Below, one piece after another: positions 37,679 through 46,424 of a stretch of 64,000 nucleotides of DNA; position 1 is the stretch's first letter, and every line of letters starts with the position of its first letter. The notes under the pieces are model-generated. The model worked only from the letters and a program-made list of their open reading frames with translations. It did no database searches and was not told the origin of the DNA. The DNA comes from Asanoa hainanensis (GTDB lineage Bacteria; Actinomycetota; Actinomycetes; Mycobacteriales; Micromonosporaceae), in NCBI RefSeq assembly GCF_900188485.1, contig NZ_FZPH01000009.1, positions 248,001 through 312,000 of the forward strand. The letters run 5' to 3'. A program made the position numbers and the translations under genes.

Positions 37679-38672
37679 GCCGCGGACCCACCTCTTCCTG
37701 CTCGCCGGGCGGGTGCCCGGCACCAGCCACGCGGAGACCCTGGCCTCGGCGGTCGGCTACGCGCTGGCCGCCGAGCGCCTCGGGTTCGCCGGTGTCTGGC
37801 TGGCCGAGCACCACTTCATCTCGTACGGGACGTGCCCGTCCGCGGTCGCCCTCGCCGCGCACCTCCTGGGCACGACCAGCCGGATCCGCGTCGGCACGGC
37901 CGCCTGCGTGCTGTCGACCCGGCACCCGGTGGCGCTCGCGGAGGAGGCGGTGCTGCTCGACGAGGTCTCCGGCGGGCGGTTCGCGCTCGGCGTCGCCCGC
38001 GGCGGCCCCTGGGTCGACCTCGAGGTGTTCGGCACCGGCCTGGACCGCTTCACCACCGGCTTCCCGGAGTCGCTGGACCTGCTGCTGGCCTGGCTCTCCG
38101 GCGCACCGAAGGTCGGCGCCGACGGCCCGCTGTTCCGCTTCCGCCCGGTCGCGGTGGTGCCCCGGCCACGCCGGCCGTTGCCCGTGTGGGTGGCGGCCAC
38201 CTCGCCCTCCACAGTGGAGGTCGCCGCCGCCCGGGGACTGCCGCTGCTGCTCGGCCTGCACGCCACCGACGCGGAGCACGCCGACCTGCTCGGCCGCTAC
38301 CGCCGGGTCGCGGCCGCGCACGGGCACGACCCCGCGCTCGCGCCGCATGCCAGCGCCCACCTCGCCCAGGTCGGCCCGGACGCCGCCGCGCTGGTCCGCG
38401 CCCGGCTGCCGGCGCTGCTGGCCGGCACCCGCGAGTACGTGCGGCTGGACGGCTCGCCGCCCGCCCACCGCGACCTCGCCGCGTACACCGAGCACCTGAT
38501 CCGCAACGGTGCCGTGGGCGACGCCGCGGAGGTCCGGCGCCGGCTCGCCGCCTCGGCCGCCGCCACCGGCGTACACCATCGGCTCCTCATGGTGGAGGCG
38601 GCGGGAACGCGGCCGGAGGTGACCGCGAACATCGAGGCCCTCGCGGCCGCCGTGGGCCTGGGTCATCCTTAG
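37668..38672 (+). CDS. LLM-class flavin-dependent oxidoreductase
   Basis: A 334-residue luciferase-like monooxygenase: HAETLASAVGYALAAERLGF, GVWLAEHHFISYGTCPS, RIRVGTAACVLSTRHPVALAEE, and FALGVARGGPWVDLEVFG. Such enzymes use FMNH2 or F420. Its overlap with the SCO5389-family gene suggests a common pathway. The substrate is unknown. GTG 37668 begins inside the previous gene. Confidence 0.88.
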   Translation: MTAEPRTHLFLLAGRVPGTSHAETLASAVGYALAAERLGFAGVWLAEHHFISYGTCPSAVALAAHLLGTTSRIRVGTAACVLSTRHPVALAEEAVLLDEVSGGRFALGVARGGPWVDLEVFGTGLDRFTTGFPESLDLLLAWLSGAPKVGADGPLFRFRPVAVVPRPRRPLPVWVAATSPSTVEVAAARGLPLLLGLHATDAEHADLLGRYRRVAAAHGHDPALAPHASAHLAQVGPDAAALVRARLPALLAGTREYVRLDGSPPAHRDLAAYTEHLIRNGAVGDAAEVRRRLAASAAATGVHHRLLMVEAAGTRPEVTANIEALAAAVGLGHP

Positions 38673-38746
38673 GTCGCATGCGCGGCCGCGACGCGTGCGA
38701 CCCGAGGCCGTCGCCGCCCAGCCACCCCGCGCCTAGCGTCAGAGCT

Positions 38747-39628
38747 GTGATCGAAGTGATGAAACTGACCAAAGTGTACGGTCGGACCCGCGCCGTGGAC
38801 GACCTCTCGTTCACCGTGCGGCCCGGCCAGGTCACCGGCTTCCTCGGGCCCAACGGCGCCGGGAAGTCGACGACGATGCGGATGATCCTGGGCCTGGACC
38901 GCCCGACGGCGGGCCGGGCGACCGTCGCGGGCCGCCCCTACCGCGACCACCGCGCTCCGCTGCACGCCGTCGGCGCGCTGCTCGACGCCCGAGCGGCGCA
39001 CCCGGGCCGGACCGCCCGCGACCATCTGGTCGCGCTCGGGCAGACCCACGGCATCGCGCCGTCCCGGGCCGACGGGCTGCTGGCGGAGGTGGGCCTGGGC
39101 GACGTCGCCCGGCGCCGGGTCGGCGGGTTCTCCCTGGGCATGGCCCAGCGGCTCGGGATCGCGGCGGCGCTGCTCGGGGACCCTGCGGTGGTGGTGCTGG
39201 ACGAGCCGGTCAACGGGCTCGACCCGGACGGCGTCCTGTGGATCCGCACCCTGCTCAAGCGGTTGGCCGCCGACGGCCGCACGGTCCTGGTGTCCAGCCA
39301 CCTGATGAGCGAGATGGCCGTCACCGCCGACCACCTGCTGGTCGTCGACCACGGCCGGCTGCTGGCGGACACGTCGCTGGACGCGTTGCTCGACCGCGAG
39401 CGGGTGTTCGTCCGCGGCCCACGCCCGGACGCCCTGCGCGCGCTGCTGACCGGGTGCGGCGCGACGGTCGACGACGACCGCGGTGGCCTGCTGGTCACCG
39501 GGCTGGGCGTCGACGCGATCGGCGTGGCCGCGGCGGGACAGGGGCTGGTGCTGCACGAGCTCACCCCGCACCGGGCCTCGCTGGAGCAGGCCTACATGGA
39601 GCTCACCACCACGAAGGAGCGGGCATGA
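38747..39628 (+). CDS. ABC transporter ATP-binding protein (drug-export type)
   Basis: A 293-residue ABC ATPase with Walker A GPNGAGKST (about residue 37), Q-loop region RMILGLDRPTAGRATVAG, a signature replaced by GGFSLGMAQRLGIAAAL, Walker B VVVLDEPVNGLDPDGV, and H-loop VSSHLMSEM. GTG 38747 has no clear ribosome binding site; a TAGCGT -10-like hexamer ends 7 bp upstream, which fits a leaderless start. The downstream permease overlaps by four bases, followed by a coupled two-component system. Confidence 0.92.
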   Translation: MIEVMKLTKVYGRTRAVDDLSFTVRPGQVTGFLGPNGAGKSTTMRMILGLDRPTAGRATVAGRPYRDHRAPLHAVGALLDARAAHPGRTARDHLVALGQTHGIAPSRADGLLAEVGLGDVARRRVGGFSLGMAQRLGIAAALLGDPAVVVLDEPVNGLDPDGVLWIRTLLKRLAADGRTVLVSSHLMSEMAVTADHLLVVDHGRLLADTSLDALLDRERVFVRGPRPDALRALLTGCGATVDDDRGGLLVTGLGVDAIGVAAAGQGLVLHELTPHRASLEQAYMELTTTKERA

Positions 39629-40386
39629 CCGGGTTGACGGCGCGCGGCGTGGTCCGCGCCGAGTGGACGAAGCTGCTGTCCCTGCGCTCCACCTGGGCGG
39701 TGCTCGGCGCCACGGCCGTGCTGACCGTCGCGTTCGGCGCGCTGGTCGGCTGGAACCAGGCCCGGGCCGGCGACGCTCCGACCGTGGCCGGCGCGTTCCT
39801 CCCGATCGACCTGTTCTCGCTCGTGCTCGGCGTCTTCGGGGTGCTGCTGATGACCGGCGAGTTCAGCTCCGGGCTCGTCCGGGCCACCTTCGCCGCCGTC
39901 CCGCGCCGGCTGCCGGTGCTGTGGGCCAAGGCCGTCACCCTGGCGGCGGCGACGGTGCCGGTGCTGGCCGTCACCTGCATCGTGGCGCTGCTGGCCAACC
40001 AGGCGTTCGCGGCCGGCGACCGGATCACCCTGGCCGATCCCGGCGTGCTTCGGGCGACCGCCGGCGCCGCCGCGGCACCCCTGGCCATGGGGCTGGTCGG
40101 GCTGGCCATCGGCACACTCGTGCGGCACACCGCGCTGGCCATCGCGCTGTTCGTGGCGACCCTGCTGGTGCTGCCCGCGATCCTGCCGGCCGCGCTGCCC
40201 GACGACACCGCCGGTGACGTCCTGCGGTTCGTCCCCGTCGCCGCCAGCCAGGCGATGTATGCGGTCGGCCCCGACGGCGGCCCCTTCGACCTGCTCGCAC
40301 CAGGCCAGGCGGCACTGGTGCTGGCCGGCTGGGTGGCCGTGCTGCTGGCCGCGGCCGGATTCGTGCTGCGCCGGCGGGACGCGTGA
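39625..40386 (+). CDS. ABC-2-type exporter permease
   Basis: A 253-residue protein with six hydrophobic segments. The N-terminal EWTKLLSLRSTWAVLGAT is the usual cytoplasmic lead-in of actinobacterial ABC-2 permeases, and GEFSSGLVRATFAAVPRRLPVLWAKA follows helix 2. It partners the upstream ATPase, probably in efflux of an antimicrobial or lipid-like substrate. Start and stop overlap the neighbouring genes by four bases each. Confidence 0.9.
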   Translation: MTGLTARGVVRAEWTKLLSLRSTWAVLGATAVLTVAFGALVGWNQARAGDAPTVAGAFLPIDLFSLVLGVFGVLLMTGEFSSGLVRATFAAVPRRLPVLWAKAVTLAAATVPVLAVTCIVALLANQAFAAGDRITLADPGVLRATAGAAAAPLAMGLVGLAIGTLVRHTALAIALFVATLLVLPAILPAALPDDTAGDVLRFVPVAASQAMYAVGPDGGPFDLLAPGQAALVLAGWVAVLLAAAGFVLRRRDA

Positions 40387-41534
40387 ACCGTACCCTCGTT
40401 GGCATGAGGCGGACGCTGGGTGACGTGGCGCTCGTGGCGGCGGCCGTCGCGCTGTCCGCGGTGGTGCTGGCCGGGCGGGCGACGGTCAGCGGACCGGCCG
40501 CGCCGCAGCAGTGGGTCGCCCTCGCGGTCGTCCCGCTCCCGTTGCTGCTGCGGCGACGCTGGCCGGCCGGCACGCTCTGGGCCGTGATCGGCCTGGCCCT
40601 GGCGGCCGAAGGCGTCGGCGCCAACTCACCGGCCGACGTGGTCGCGCCGCTGCTGGGCCTCTACACGGTCGCGCGGCTCTGCCGGCCGCGGCACCTGGTG
40701 GCGCCGCTGGCGCTGGCGGCGGTCGGCCTCGTCGGCTGGGCCGTCAGCGGCACCGTGCCCTGGCCGGCCACGATCGGCGCCGCCGCGGTGGTCGCCGCGA
40801 CCGTCCTGCTCGGCGCCAACGCCCGCACCCGGCAGGCGTACCTGGCCGCGGTCGAGGAGCGGGCCGCGCGGCTCGAGCGGGAACGGGACCGGGAGGCCCG
40901 GCTCGCGGTGGCCGACGAGCGGGTCCGGATCGCCCGCGAGATGCACGACATCGTGGCGCACAACCTGGCCGTCATGGTCGCGCTGGCCGACGGCGCGAGC
41001 TACGCCGCCGAGTCCGAGCGCGTCGGCACCGCGATGCGGCAGGTGTCGGCCACCGGCCGCCAGGCGCTCGACGAGATGCGCCGGCTGGTCGGGCTGCTGC
41101 GCGGCGGCGGCCCGGGGGAGCGGTCGCCGCAGCCGGGGCTGGCCGACCTCGACGACCTGGTGGGCCAGGTGCGCGCGGCCGGCGTCGCGGTGGACCTGCG
41201 GCTGGAGGGCCGGCCCGGCGACTGGGGCCAGGGCGCCGGCCTGACCGTCTATCGAATCGCCCAGGAGGCGCTGACCAACGTGATCAAGCACGCCGGCCCG
41301 GGCGCGCGGGCCGACCTGCTGGTGCGGTACGCCGCCGACGCGGTCGAGATCGAGGTGCTCGACGACGGTGCCGGCCGCGCCGCGACGCCGCCGGCGCCGG
41401 CCGACCGGCACGGGCTCGCCGGGATGGCCGAGCGGACGGCGTCCTACCGGGGCACGGTCGACGCCGGCCCCCGGGACGGATCCGGCTGGCGGGTGCACGC
41501 GAGGCTCCACTTCGGACGGGAGCTGGCCGCGTGA
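40383..41534 (+). CDS. Two-component sensor histidine kinase
   Basis: A 383-residue HisKA_3-type kinase with four or five N-terminal membrane helices (about 10-155), a linker coiled coil rich in Arg/Glu (EERAARLERERDREAR), phospho-acceptor His in RIAREMHDIVAHNLAVM, N box AQEALTNVIKHAG, and G1 box EVLDDGAGRA. The absence of a large extracytoplasmic loop suggests sensing in the membrane, as with kinases coupled to drug-exporting ABC transporters. GTG overlap with the permease gene. Confidence 0.93.
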   Translation: MNRTLVGMRRTLGDVALVAAAVALSAVVLAGRATVSGPAAPQQWVALAVVPLPLLLRRRWPAGTLWAVIGLALAAEGVGANSPADVVAPLLGLYTVARLCRPRHLVAPLALAAVGLVGWAVSGTVPWPATIGAAAVVAATVLLGANARTRQAYLAAVEERAARLERERDREARLAVADERVRIAREMHDIVAHNLAVMVALADGASYAAESERVGTAMRQVSATGRQALDEMRRLVGLLRGGGPGERSPQPGLADLDDLVGQVRAAGVAVDLRLEGRPGDWGQGAGLTVYRIAQEALTNVIKHAGPGARADLLVRYAADAVEIEVLDDGAGRAATPPAPADRHGLAGMAERTASYRGTVDAGPRDGSGWRVHARLHFGRELAA

Positions 41535-42193
41535 CGACCGGCGTGCTGCTCGCGGACGACCAGGCGTTGGTGCGCACCGGTTTTCGGATGGTGCTGGAGA
41601 GCCAGCCCGACCTCGCGGTCGTGGGCGAGGCCGGCACCGGCGCCCAGGCGGTGGCGATGACCGCCGCGGTGCGCCCCGACGTGGTCGTGATGGACGTGCG
41701 GATGCCGGTCGAGGACGGGATCGCGGCGACCCGGCGGATCGTCGCGGCGGGCCTGCCGTCCCGGGTGCTGGTGCTCACGACGTTCGACCTCGACGAGTAC
41801 GTGTACGCGGCGCTGCGGGCCGGCGCGAGCGGCTTCCTGCTCAAGGACGCCCCGCCGGCCGACCTGCTGTCCGCGATCCGCTCGGTGGCCGCGGGCGACG
41901 CCGTCGTCGCGCCGCCGGTCACCCGTCGGCTGATCGACGCGTACGCCGGCTTCCTGCCCGACCCCGCCGCTCCCGCCGACGGCCGGCTGGACCGGCTCAC
42001 CGAGCGGGAGCGGGAGGTGCTGCTGGAGGTGGCGCAGGGCCGCTCGAACGCCGAGATCGCGGCGACGTTCCGGCTCGCCGAGGCGACCGTGAAGACGCAC
42101 GTCGGCCGCATCCTCACCAAGCTCGGCCTGCGCGACCGGGTGCAGGTGGTGGTCTGGGCGTACGAGCACGGCGTGGTCGCCCGCCGTCAGTAG
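41531..42193 (+). CDS. NarL/LuxR-family response regulator
   Basis: A 220-residue regulator. Receiver residues: LLADDQALV, Asp in VVVMDVRMPVEDG, VLTTF, and Lys in FLLKDAPP. The LuxR-type DNA-binding domain reads LTEREREVLLEVAQGRSNAEIAATFRLAEATVKTHVG. GTG 41531 overlaps the kinase stop (GTGA). It probably activates the four-gene transporter/kinase operon. The 3' end overlaps the convergent aldo/keto reductase gene by seven bases. Confidence 0.93.
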   Translation: MTTGVLLADDQALVRTGFRMVLESQPDLAVVGEAGTGAQAVAMTAAVRPDVVVMDVRMPVEDGIAATRRIVAAGLPSRVLVLTTFDLDEYVYAALRAGASGFLLKDAPPADLLSAIRSVAAGDAVVAPPVTRRLIDAYAGFLPDPAAPADGRLDRLTEREREVLLEVAQGRSNAEIAATFRLAEATVKTHVGRILTKLGLRDRVQVVVWAYEHGVVARRQ

Positions 42194-43269
42194 CGCACGG
42201 TGCTCTGCAGGAGCGGCGGGTAGACCTCGGACTCCCGCCCGTCCACTGTGGTGCCCGCGAACTGCAGCATGGCCTGCTGCGCCCCGTGCATCGGGGCCGG
42301 GTAGTCCAGGTCCGGTGTGGACACCGCGTCCAGGGTGCGCAGGTGCTCGTCGGTGAGGCGCACCGTCAGGCCGGCGAGGTTGTCCTCCAGGTGGCCGACC
42401 CTGCGGGCGCCGATGATCGGCACGACGGTGCCTTCGCGGGCGCGCAGCCAGGCCAGCGACACCGCGGCCGCCGTGGCGCCGAGCTCCTCGGCGATCGCGG
42501 CGACGGCCTCGATCACGTCGTAGTCGGCGTTGCTGGGCCCGCCGACGTACGCCGTCCGCGCCGAGTCGGTGACCTGGCCGCCGCGCCGGTACTTGCCGGA
42601 CAGGAAGCCGTTGCGCAGCGGGCTCCACGGCACCAGGGCCAGGCCCTGGTCGCGGGCCAGCGGCGCGATCTCGCCCTCGACGGTGCGGGCCAGCAGCGAG
42701 TACTCGACCTGGAGCGCGACCAGCGGCGTCCAGCCCCGCAGCTGCGCCATCGTCTGCGCCTGCGCGGTGACCCAGGCCGGCGTGTTGGAGAAGCCGACGT
42801 AGCGGATCGTGCCCGCGCGGACCAGGTCGTCGAGCGTGCGCATCGTCTCGTCGGTCGGGGTGTGCCGGTCCCAGTTGTGCATCCAGTAGACGTCGAGGTG
42901 GTCGGTGCGCAGCCGGCGCAGCGACTCGTGCAGCTGGGCGATGATCGAGCCGCGACCGGCGCCGCCGCCGTTCGGGTCGCCGGGGAACATGTTGAAGAAG
43001 AACTTCGACGCGAGTACGACGTGGTCGCGCAGCCCGGGCCGCGCGGCGAGGTAGTCGCCGAGGATCTTCTCCGAGTGGCCGTTGGTGTAGAAGTTGGCGG
43101 TGTCCACGAAGTTGCCGCCGCGCTCCAGGTAGGTCGCGAGGATCTTCTCCGACTCCGCGACGTCGCAGCCGGCCCCGCCGGGGTCGCTGCCGAAGGTCAT
43201 CGCGCCGAGCGCGAACGGGCTGACGCGGAGGCCGGATCGGCCGAGGGTGACGTAGCTGTCGAGTGCCAT
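42187..43269 (-). CDS. Aldo/keto reductase
   Basis: A 360-residue NADPH-dependent reductase of the AKR superfamily. The catalytic tetrad is visible: Asp and Tyr in FVDTANFYTNGHSEK, Lys in VVLASKFFF, and His in DVYWMHNWDR. The C-terminal cofactor site reads PIIGARRVGHLEDNLAGL. The substrate is unknown. It lies 72 bp downstream of the AraC-family gene on the same strand and may belong to its regulon. Confidence 0.92.
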   Translation of the reverse strand: MALDSYVTLGRSGLRVSPFALGAMTFGSDPGGAGCDVAESEKILATYLERGGNFVDTANFYTNGHSEKILGDYLAARPGLRDHVVLASKFFFNMFPGDPNGGGAGRGSIIAQLHESLRRLRTDHLDVYWMHNWDRHTPTDETMRTLDDLVRAGTIRYVGFSNTPAWVTAQAQTMAQLRGWTPLVALQVEYSLLARTVEGEIAPLARDQGLALVPWSPLRNGFLSGKYRRGGQVTDSARTAYVGGPSNADYDVIEAVAAIAEELGATAAAVSLAWLRAREGTVVPIIGARRVGHLEDNLAGLTVRLTDEHLRTLDAVSTPDLDYPAPMHGAQQAMLQFAGTTVDGRESEVYPPLLQSTVRY

Positions 43270-43341
43270 GCGTCAAGTCCACCGCCGCCGCGGCGCGCGG
43301 CGTAGACCGTTCCGCGCGGGCTCTTGCCTGATCCTGCCTTT

Positions 43342-44223
43342 CTACGGCAGGGCCGCCTCAAGGCGGCCCGCGTCCCGGCTCGGCGGGGCGCCGAACGCGC
43401 GCCGGTACTCCCGGCTGAACTGGGACGGGCTGTCGTAGCCGACCCGGGCGCCCACGCCGGCGATGTCGCCCGGGTCGGTGGCCAGCAGCAGCCGGGCCTG
43501 GTGCAGCCGGATCCGCTTCTGGAACTGGATCGGGCTCATCGCGGTGACGGTCTGGAAGTTGCGGTGGAAGGCCGAGACGCTCATCCCGGCCAGCCGGGCC
43601 ACGTCCTCGACCCGGAACGGCTCCGCGTAGTTGTCGCGGATCCACCGCACCGCCCGCTCCACGTGCCGCAGCCCGCTGTCGGGCAGGCCGAGCTGGCGGA
43701 CCAGGCCGCCCTGCTCGCCGGTGACCAGCCGCCAGAGGATCTCGCGGATCACCAGCGGGGCGAGCACCGCCCGGTCGCGCGGCGTCTCCAGCAGCCGCAC
43801 CAGCCGCAGCACCGCGTCGAGCAGCTCGGCGGGCGCGTCGCTGACCGCGATGCCGGGCGGAGCGGCCGCCGGCACCTCGCCCGGCCCGGCGCCCAGCAGC
43901 AGGTCGGCGATGTCGTCCGGGCGCAGCACGAGCCCGAAGCCGAGCGCCGGGCGGCGCTGGCTCGCGTCGACGAAGTGGCCGGTGACGGGCAGGTCGACCG
44001 AGGCGACGAGGTACTGCCCGGCGTGGTACTCGTACACCCGGTCGCCGAGCGACAGCCGTTTCGCACCCTGCGCGATGACCGCGAGGACCGTGCCCGACAT
44101 CGACGGCGACGGCGGCAGTGACCGTTCGACCTTGGAGATCAGCACGCCGTCGATCGCGGTCGTCCAGTCGGGCCGCGCGTGCCGGGCCAGCAGGGTCCGG
44201 AGCTCGTCGAGCTGCTGCATCAT
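43342..44223 (-). CDS. AraC-family transcriptional regulator
   Basis: A 293-residue regulator with an AraC_N-type cupin domain (about residues 20-170, YEYHAGQYLVASVDLPVTGHF) and the double helix-turn-helix at the C-terminus (VEDVARLAGMSVSAFHRNFQTVTAMSPIQFQKRIRLHQAR, VGYDSPSQFSREYRRAFG). The start overlaps the stop of the VOC gene by four bases, so the two are translationally coupled. Likely targets are its own operon or the aldo/keto reductase gene downstream. Confidence 0.92.
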   Translation of the reverse strand: MMQQLDELRTLLARHARPDWTTAIDGVLISKVERSLPPSPSMSGTVLAVIAQGAKRLSLGDRVYEYHAGQYLVASVDLPVTGHFVDASQRRPALGFGLVLRPDDIADLLLGAGPGEVPAAAPPGIAVSDAPAELLDAVLRLVRLLETPRDRAVLAPLVIREILWRLVTGEQGGLVRQLGLPDSGLRHVERAVRWIRDNYAEPFRVEDVARLAGMSVSAFHRNFQTVTAMSPIQFQKRIRLHQARLLLATDPGDIAGVGARVGYDSPSQFSREYRRAFGAPPSRDAGRLEAALP

Positions 44224-44600
44224 CCGATTTCAGCACACACCGGGTCGGCCCAGCCCGGCAGTGGGATCAGGCAGAACGGGTGGCCGGCGGGATCGGCGTA
44301 CACGCCCTCGCCGGCGAGCTTGCGGGCACCGAGGGCGAGCACCGCCGCGCCGGCGGCCTCCCGGTCGTCGACCATCACGTCGAAGTGGATCTGCTGGGGT
44401 ACGGCCGGGTCCGGCCAGGTCGACGCCGGGTTCTCCGGCGCCCGCTGGAAGGCGAGGCCCGAGGTCCGGTCCGAAACGGCGACGACCGCGAAATCGTCGT
44501 CCTGGTACGTGATCGGCAGGCCGAGGAGCGCGCTGTAGAACCGCGCCACCGCGTGCGGATCCGGGCAGTCGAGGATCGTGTGGTGCAAGCGTCCGATCAT
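44220..44600 (-). CDS. VOC (glyoxalase-like) family protein
   Basis: A 126-residue protein of two beta-alpha-beta-beta-beta units: LHHTILDCPDPHAVARFYSALLG, LAFQRAPENPASTWP, HFDVMVDDREAAGAAVLALGA and HPFCLIPLPG. Metal-ligand positions (His in LHHTIL and IHFDVMV, Glu absent at the last position) suggest a dioxygenase- or resistance-type member, or a domain without classical glyoxalase activity. ATG 44600; coupled to the araC gene. Confidence 0.85.
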   Translation of the reverse strand: MIGRLHHTILDCPDPHAVARFYSALLGLPITYQDDDFAVVAVSDRTSGLAFQRAPENPASTWPDPAVPQQIHFDVMVDDREAAGAAVLALGARKLAGEGVYADPAGHPFCLIPLPGWADPVCAEIG

Positions 44601-44610
44601 CCACCGAACG

Positions 44611-45206
44611 TTAGACCGTGATGACGACCTTGCCACGCCCGTGGCCGGGCTCGACGTCGCGATGTGCGTCGGCGGCTTCGGACAGCGGGTAGGTCGCCCG
44701 GACGTGGATGCGCAGGCCGGCCCCCACCAGTTCGGCCAGGCGGGCGGCCGAGCGCAGCGGGGGAGTGACCCGGATGCCGAGGTCGGCTGCCCGACCATGG
44801 TCGACCAGCGTCAGGATCCGGCGGCGGTCGGCCACCAGGTCGAGGGAGATGTCGAGCGCGGCACCGCCGGCGCCGTCCAGCGCCGCGTCGACGCCACCCG
44901 GTGCGGCCGCGCGCACCCGGTCGGCCAGGCCGTCGCCGTACGCGACCGCGATCGCGCCCAGCCCGCGCAGGTAGTCGTGGTTCTCCGGGCGGGCGGTCGC
45001 GACGACCGTGGTGCCCGCCCGCGACCTCCTACGGCATCGCGGGCGCCGGCCGGGAGCCAGCCCGCCCGCACCGCGCAGTCGTAGGGCTGGACGCCCGCCG
45101 CGCGTACCCGGATCAGCACCTGACCCTGGGCCGGCACCGGATCGGGCAGCTCGAACACGCGGAGCACGTCGGGACCACCGGGTTTGTCGAAGGCAGCAGC
45201 ACGCAT
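44611..45206 (-). pseudogene. Quinone oxidoreductase (MDR family) pseudogene, internal deletion and frameshift
   Basis: The N-terminal about 58 codons from ATG 45206 are normal for a zinc-independent MDR oxidoreductase (MRAAAFDKPGGPDVLRVFEL, VRAAGVQPYDCAVRAGWLP). The remaining sense lies in another frame from about 45015 to 44611: TTVVATARPENHDYLRGLGA, VDAALDGAGGAALDISLDL, GRGKVVITV. What lies between in the family, about 110 residues with most of the catalytic domain and the AxxGGVG Rossmann motif, is missing. The 596-bp length confirms the loss. A deletion near 45015-45040 explains both the loss and the frame change. Confidence 0.78.
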
Positions 45207-45240
45207 GGCCAGGAGTCTGCGACCTCAAGCGGGGTTGAGG

Positions 45241-45699
45241 TCAATGCGTGGGCAGGTCCGGCTCCCGGGAGTCCTTCGGCCGGGTGCCGAAGATGCGCCG
45301 CTCCGACTCGTCGATCCGCACGTCGTTGATGCTGGCCTCGCGGCGGCGCATCAGCCCGTGCTCGTCGAACTCCCACAGCTCGTTGCCGTAGCTGCGCCAC
45401 CACTGGCCGGTGCCGTCGTGCGACTCGTACTGGAAGCGGACCGCGATCCGGTCGTCGGTGAACGCCCACAGGTTCTTGCGCAGTGCGTAGTCCAGCTCGC
45501 GTGACCACTTGTCGCGCAGGAACTCGACGATCGCCGGACGCCCGACGACGAAGGTGTCCCGGTTCCGCCAGACCGAGTCCTCCGTGTACGCCATCGAGAC
45601 CTTCTCCGGGTCCCGGGTGTTCCAGGCGTCCTCCGCGGCCTGCACCTTGACCAGGGCGGACGGGCGGTCGAACGGCGGCAGCGGAGGTCGGTCGGTCAT
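45241..45699 (-). CDS. NTF2-like protein (DUF1348)
   Basis: A 152-residue NTF2/SnoaL-like protein of the DUF1348 group: [73 protein letters not shown], and [13 protein letters not shown]. Catalytic role unknown. It sits between the pseudogene and the SRPBCC gene on the same strand. Confidence 0.88.
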   Translation of the reverse strand: MTDRPPLPPFDRPSALVKVQAAEDAWNTRDPEKVSMAYTEDSVWRNRDTFVVGRPAIVEFLRDKWSRELDYALRKNLWAFTDDRIAVRFQYESHDGTGQWWRSYGNELWEFDEHGLMRRREASINDVRIDESERRIFGTRPKDSREPDLPTH

Positions 45700-45717
45700 C
45701 CACCGACCGTACGCCGG

Positions 45718-46341
45718 CTACGCCTCCTCAGGGGCGAACTGCGCGAGGGCCATCTGCCGGCCAGCCGCCGTCTCCTCGGCCGTGGCGGTGCCGGACGCCG
45801 CGACCACGGACTCCCAGGCGTCGACCGAGCCACGGGAGAACTCGCGGACCTCGGGCGAGTTGGCGTGCGCGATCGGGTCGTCGAACACCTCGCCGGCGAG
45901 GTGCAGCGCGAGGCCGAGCAGCGCGCCGTCCCAGCCGGGACCGACGAACAGCGCGCCCGCGCCGCTGCCGGCCATCTCGATCGGCACGGTGTGGGTGAGC
46001 TCGAGCTCCGTGTCGTCGGCGGTGCCGGCGGAGAGCGTCAGGTTGACCACGCTGGTCGGGCCGCCGAAGGTGACGGTGAGCCGGTGCGGCGGCTCGCAGC
46101 GCCGGATCTCGCCGCCGGCGTTGCCCTCGAGCTGGAAGGTGCCGCCCTCGCGCAGGTCCCCGGTGAGCGGGTAGAACCACCGGGCGATCCGGTCGGGCGT
46201 GGTGAGCGCGTCCCAGACGTCCTCGACCGGAGCCGCGTACGTCCGGCGGAGGACCACGGAGACCTCCTCGCCGCCGCCCTCGGCCGGGCCGACGCCGACC
46301 TCGCGGTGGATCGCCTTGAGGTGGTTGGCGATGTCGATCAT
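45718..46341 (-). CDS. SRPBCC/AHSA1-domain protein
   Basis: A 207-residue protein with an activator-of-Hsp90-like (AHSA1) domain: SVVLRRTYAAPVEDVWDALTTPDRIARWFYPL, GGTFQLEGNAGGEIRRCEPP, LTVTFGG, ELELTHTV, GWDGALLGLALHL. Many actinobacterial members are paired with an ArsR-type regulator; none is present here. ATG 46341 follows GAGAGGACAG. Ligand unknown. Confidence 0.87.
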   Translation of the reverse strand: MIDIANHLKAIHREVGVGPAEGGGEEVSVVLRRTYAAPVEDVWDALTTPDRIARWFYPLTGDLREGGTFQLEGNAGGEIRRCEPPHRLTVTFGGPTSVVNLTLSAGTADDTELELTHTVPIEMAGSGAGALFVGPGWDGALLGLALHLAGEVFDDPIAHANSPEVREFSRGSVDAWESVVAASGTATAEETAAGRQMALAQFAPEEA

Positions 46342-46424
46342 GCGGCTGTCCTCTCGATCGCGGTGACGGGCGCGGGCGGCCCGCCCGCCACATTCTGACA
46401 GTCGCCGCTTATATAAGTCCAGAG

